Assembly: GCA_030044035.1 (NCBI GenBank)
Contig: JASHWN010000406.1
Span: forward strand, 1 to 5,664
Direction of reading: 5' to 3'
Length of the DNA: 5,664 nucleotides
DNA from: Xanthobacteraceae bacterium
GTDB lineage: Bacteria > Pseudomonadota > Alphaproteobacteria > Rhizobiales > Xanthobacteraceae
Below, in pieces: positions 4,089-5,664 of this stretch. Made by a program: the position numbers and the translations under genes. The number at the start of each line of letters is the position of its first letter. Position 1 is the first letter of the stretch. The notes under the pieces were generated by a model. The model was not told where the DNA came from, ran no database searches, and was given only the letters and a program-made list of their open reading frames with translations.

Positions 4089-4661
4089 TCACAAGGCCGA
4101 GAGATAGCGCGCGATCGCCTCGCGGTCGCTCTCCGACAGCGCCTTCATGAATCCCGGCATATCGAGATTGTTGGTGCGCTTGCCGTCGGCGAAGGCGTTC
4201 ATCGAGGTCAACAGATAATCGTAGCTCAAGCCGGTTAGCCGCGGCGCCGGCTGCCCGCCCTGGAAATTGGGCTGGTGGCACGCCTTGCACATTTCCGCGC
4301 TCTTTGGTGCTTCCTTGGGCGCTTCGCCGGGATTGCCGGCATGCTCGGGCGCCGGCCATGGCTTGGCGGCAAAATAGTCGGCGACCTGGCGCAGCTCCGG
4401 CAGCGTGAACATCTTGGCGACCGAGGCCATGAACGGATTGGCGCGATCGCCGCTGTGGTAATCGTGCAATTCCTTGTAGAGGTAATTGGCCTCTTGGCCC
4501 CAAATGATCGGGGTCGCCGAGTTGATCGGCACGCCGTTCTGGCCGTGACAGCCGGCGCAAAGCTGCAGCCGCGACTCGATGTCGTCAGCGGCGTTTGCCG
4601 GCATCGCCGCCGCCGCGACGATCAGCGCGCCCAACACGCATGCGGCCAGACTCTTTTGCAT
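4089..4661 (-). CDS. dihaem cytochrome c, c4/c553 type
   Basis: 190 residues from ATG 4661, with GAGGGTGG about six bases upstream; a longer frame to 4790 would add 43 residues that hide the signal peptide and cross the promoter. Residues 1-24 are a signal peptide ending MPANA|AD, so the protein is exported and haem is attached in the periplasm. There are two CXXCH haem sites: Cys35-Cys38-His39 (CAGCH) and Cys125-Cys128-His129 (CKACH). Likely axial methionines are Met78 (NPFM) and Met168 (NLDM), with the closing helices LPELRQVADYF and SDREAIARYL. The two halves look like a duplicated class I cytochrome, joined by a Pro/Glu/Lys linker (101-121), as in cytochrome c4. It should carry electrons between membrane complexes and periplasmic or terminal enzymes. 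No oxidase or flavocytochrome (fccB-like) gene is adjacent, so the redox partner is unknown. Confidence 0.93.
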   Translation of the reverse strand: MQKSLAACVLGALIVAAAAMPANAADDIESRLQLCAGCHGQNGVPINSATPIIWGQEANYLYKELHDYHSGDRANPFMASVAKMFTLPELRQVADYFAAKPWPAPEHAGNPGEAPKEAPKSAEMCKACHQPNFQGGQPAPRLTGLSYDYLLTSMNAFADGKRTNNLDMPGFMKALSESDREAIARYLSAL

Positions 4662-4752
4662 GATTTTCCACCCTCGTTTCGTTTCTGCCGGCCCGTATGG
4701 CGGGTCGATTGACGCGCCGGTACGGCGGCGCGGTACGCGCCCCATCGGCGTC

Positions 4753-4780
4753 ATTGTAACGGCTTGGCCTGATTTGTCAG
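4753..4780 (-). promoter_or_regulatory. sigma-70-type promoter of the cytochrome gene
   Basis: On the minus strand CTGACA (4780-4775), 16 bp and TACAAT (4758-4753) match TTGACA and TATAAT at 5 of 6 positions each. Transcription would start near 4746, leaving a leader of about 85 nt before ATG 4661. The window's clearest housekeeping-type promoter. No FNR/FixK box (TTGAT-N4-ATCAA) is visible around it. Confidence 0.6.
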
Positions 4781-4840
4781 CCTGTGTCACCGATCACCCG
4801 CCATTCGGACTGAGCGTGCGGTGCGTCGCAGCACCTGCAG

Positions 4841-4870
4841 TTGACATGAACGGCGGTTGCCCTTGCCTCT
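4841..4870 (+). promoter_or_regulatory. possible promoter for the six-cysteine protein gene
   Basis: A perfect TTGACA (4841-4846) lies upstream of the gene starting at 4989, but the sequence 17-18 bp later (TGCCTC or GCCTCT) is a poor -10 box. Alphaproteobacterial -10 boxes can be degenerate. The remainder of the 4662-4988 gap holds the cytochrome promoter on the other strand and a strong ribosome-binding site (GAGGGGG) before 4989; nothing else is evident. Confidence 0.25.
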
Positions 4871-4988
4871 AGGTTGTGCGATCTTCGCCAACGTCGGCAG
4901 CTTGTAAGCGCGATTGCGGATCGCCTGCCCCCGATCAGCGCCGCGGCCGTGCGACAACAATTAAGCCAAGCAGGCGAGGGGGAATTCA

Positions 4989-5228
4989 GTGTCCAAGCTT
5001 TTTGGATTTTCGGTTGCGGCCGCGCTGGCGCTCACGGTCGGGCTGTCGAGCACGCCGAGTTCGGCGCAGGGCCAACAATGCGGCGGCTTTTTCGGCATTC
5101 CCTGCAACGCCGGTTTTGTTTGCAGATATCCGCCGCATTGCGCCGACTGCTTCGGCGTCTGCGTCCCCGCTCGCGCAGCGCGCCATTCGCCGCGCAAAGA
5201 TCACGACGACCATAAAGATCAGAAGTGA
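4989..5228 (+). CDS. small secreted six-cysteine protein
   Basis: 79 residues starting at GTG 4989, six bases after a strong GAGGGGG ribosome-binding site; no ATG is available in frame. Residues 1-26 are a signal peptide (MSKLFGFSVAAALALTVG..., cleavage after PSSA). The mature core QCGGFFGIPCNAGFVCRYPP-HCADCFGVCVP has six cysteines (31, 39, 45, 51, 54, 58), enough for three disulfides. The pattern CGG-x-x-GIPC-x-x-G-x-x-C...CxxC-x-G-x-C resembles short cysteine-rich modules seen in secreted bacterial and fungal proteins (CGGIAGIPCPxGxTC...GADCxGxCV). The tail HSPRKDHDDHKDQK is rich in His, Asp and Lys and might bind metal ions. The protein would be periplasmic or secreted, with disulfide formation by the Dsb system. 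Role unknown; possible metal binding, inhibitor or structural function are guesses. Confidence 0.8.
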   Translation: MSKLFGFSVAAALALTVGLSSTPSSAQGQQCGGFFGIPCNAGFVCRYPPHCADCFGVCVPARAARHSPRKDHDDHKDQK

Positions 5229-5230
5229 TC

Positions 5231-5246
5231 GCGGCGGACCGGCCGC
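5231..5246. terminator. short GC hairpin between convergent genes
   Basis: GCGGC (5231-5235) pairs with GCCGC (5242-5246) across a 6-nt loop and fills nearly all of the 18-bp gap between the convergent stops at 5228 and 5247. It could help terminate both transcripts, but the stem is short and no T-tract follows. Confidence 0.3.
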
Positions 5247-5492
5247 TCAGCTGGCGCCGGGGATCAGCAAATCTTCATCGGCCAGCAGCTCGCGCAAGTC
5301 GCCGATCGCCTCGATCGCGTCCTCTTCGTCGGTCACCGTCTTGAGGCGGTGCCACACCTCGCGCCACGGCTCCGGCCGGCCAAGCCGCAGCGCCGCGTCG
5401 ACATAGTCGCGCGCGTCCTTGAGCGTCACGAGCCGCCGCGGCTTCGGCGTGTCCTTGACGACGATCGGCGGCGCAATGGGGAAGTCGTCCAT
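5247..5492 (-). CDS. small cytoplasmic protein of unknown function
   Basis: 81 residues from ATG 5492, beginning MDDFPIAPPIVVKDTPKPRRLVTLKDARDYVDAAL and ending ADEDLLIPGAS. No signal peptide, membrane segment or cysteine is present. It is charged and mostly helical by composition: LKDARDYVDAALRLG, EPWREVWHRLKTV and DEEDAIEAIGDLRELLADEDLL look like three amphipathic helices after a Pro-rich N-terminus. Conserved proteins with this start (MDDFPIAPP followed by a KPRR turn) occur in rhizobial genomes, from memory, without a known role. The ribosome-binding site is poor (GATGGG), and the REP element begins only 8 bases upstream of the start codon, so the transcript must either cross the REP from the upstream minus-strand frame or start inside it. 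It converges on the six-cysteine gene, 18 bp apart. Confidence 0.72.
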   Translation of the reverse strand: MDDFPIAPPIVVKDTPKPRRLVTLKDARDYVDAALRLGRPEPWREVWHRLKTVTDEEDAIEAIGDLRELLADEDLLIPGAS

Positions 5493-5499
5493 GACCCAT

Positions 5500-5582
5500 C
5501 GTAGCCCGGATTGAGCGCCAGCGAAATCCGGGATGAGCGTCGAGGCTTACCCCGGATTTCGTTTCACTCAATCCGGGCTACG
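5500..5582. repeat. REP-type palindrome pair (BIME-like)
   Basis: A perfect 16-bp outer inverted repeat, CGTAGCCCGGATTGAG (5500-5515) and its complement (5567-5582), encloses a perfect 11-bp inner one, CGAAATCCGGG (5522-5532) and its complement (5551-5561), with an 18-nt central loop. The core CCCGGATT thus occurs four times in alternating orientation. Each half can also fold on its own. The GTAG at the outer edges is the tetranucleotide that marks REPs mobilised by RAYT (REP-associated tyrosine transposase) proteins. It lies between two minus-strand reading frames, a usual REP position, and could stabilise or stop the upstream transcript. No RAYT gene is in the window. Confidence 0.9.
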
Positions 5583-5586
5583 CGTG

Positions 5587-5661
5587 CTACAGGTGGCTGC
5601 ACAGGCACGCCACGTTGACCGCGCAGGCGGCCAAAAGGGCGAAGAACAATGCCTTGTGCAT
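5587..5661 (-). CDS. short hydrophobic reading frame at the right edge, possibly partial
   Basis: On the minus strand ATG 5661 begins MHKALFFALLAACAVNVACLCSHL and stops at TAG 5587-5589, 24 residues. It is almost wholly hydrophobic with a basic start, like a signal peptide or a single membrane helix, and LLAAC resembles a lipobox. The frame is open to the window edge three bases further, so the ATG could be internal to a longer gene whose C-terminus this is. The ribosome-binding site would lie outside the window. The REP element starts five bases after the stop, as often seen at gene ends, which mildly supports a real gene. Confidence 0.35.
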   Translation of the reverse strand: MHKALFFALLAACAVNVACLCSHL

Positions 5662-5664
5662 CGG

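Noticed and set aside
4771..4780. TGATTTGTCA next to the cytochrome promoter as an oxygen-regulator site
   Set aside because: Half-sites are only 3-4 bases, do not match TTGAT-N4-ATCAA, and the sequence is already explained by the -35 box.

Overview
The window looks like ordinary chromosomal DNA from a GC-rich alphaproteobacterium, most likely a member of the Hyphomicrobiales (Rhizobiales) close to Bradyrhizobium, Rhodopseudomonas or the Xanthobacteraceae. The pointers are a ClpS2-type adaptor ending in GYPLFFTTEPEE, an Omp31/RopB-like outer-membrane barrel, two exact matches to the alphaproteobacterial EcfG (general stress response) promoter pattern, several small secreted proteins of rhizobial type, and a GTAG-CCCGGAT REP-type palindrome pair. 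I see no tRNA, rRNA, CRISPR array, integrase, transposase, plasmid gene or phage gene.

Layout from left to right: the C-terminal end of an Ala/Pro-rich protein (+, 1-285); a small secreted Cys/Trp protein (-, 374-610); a divergent 4-oxalocrotonate tautomerase-family enzyme (+, 736-930) with a strong intrinsic terminator; a small cytoplasmic protein of unknown function (+, 1134-1451); clpS2 (+, 1711-2016); an outer-membrane beta-barrel (+, 2305-3105); a membrane-anchored Ala/Pro-rich protein with a Gly-Trp-rich tail (+, 3324-4043); a convergent dihaem cytochrome c (-, 4089-4661) with a good sigma-70-type promoter; a six-cysteine secreted mini-protein (+, 4989-5228); a convergent small cytoplasmic protein (-, 5247-5492); a REP/BIME element (5500-5582); and a very short hydrophobic reading frame running off the right edge (-, 5587-5661).

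The genes are mostly separate transcription units with 18-330 bp gaps and frequent strand changes, so no multi-gene pathway is evident. A shared theme is envelope and periplasm: five products carry signal peptides or a membrane anchor. The best leads are regulatory. The Gly-Trp-rich protein is preceded by an EcfG-type promoter whose spacer is mostly a (CG)6 dinucleotide tract, followed by four 12-bp tandem repeats in the presumed 5' leader. A second EcfG-type promoter faces leftward between the unknown small gene and clpS2, where no gene is annotated to receive it. I did not find a convincing new multi-gene system.
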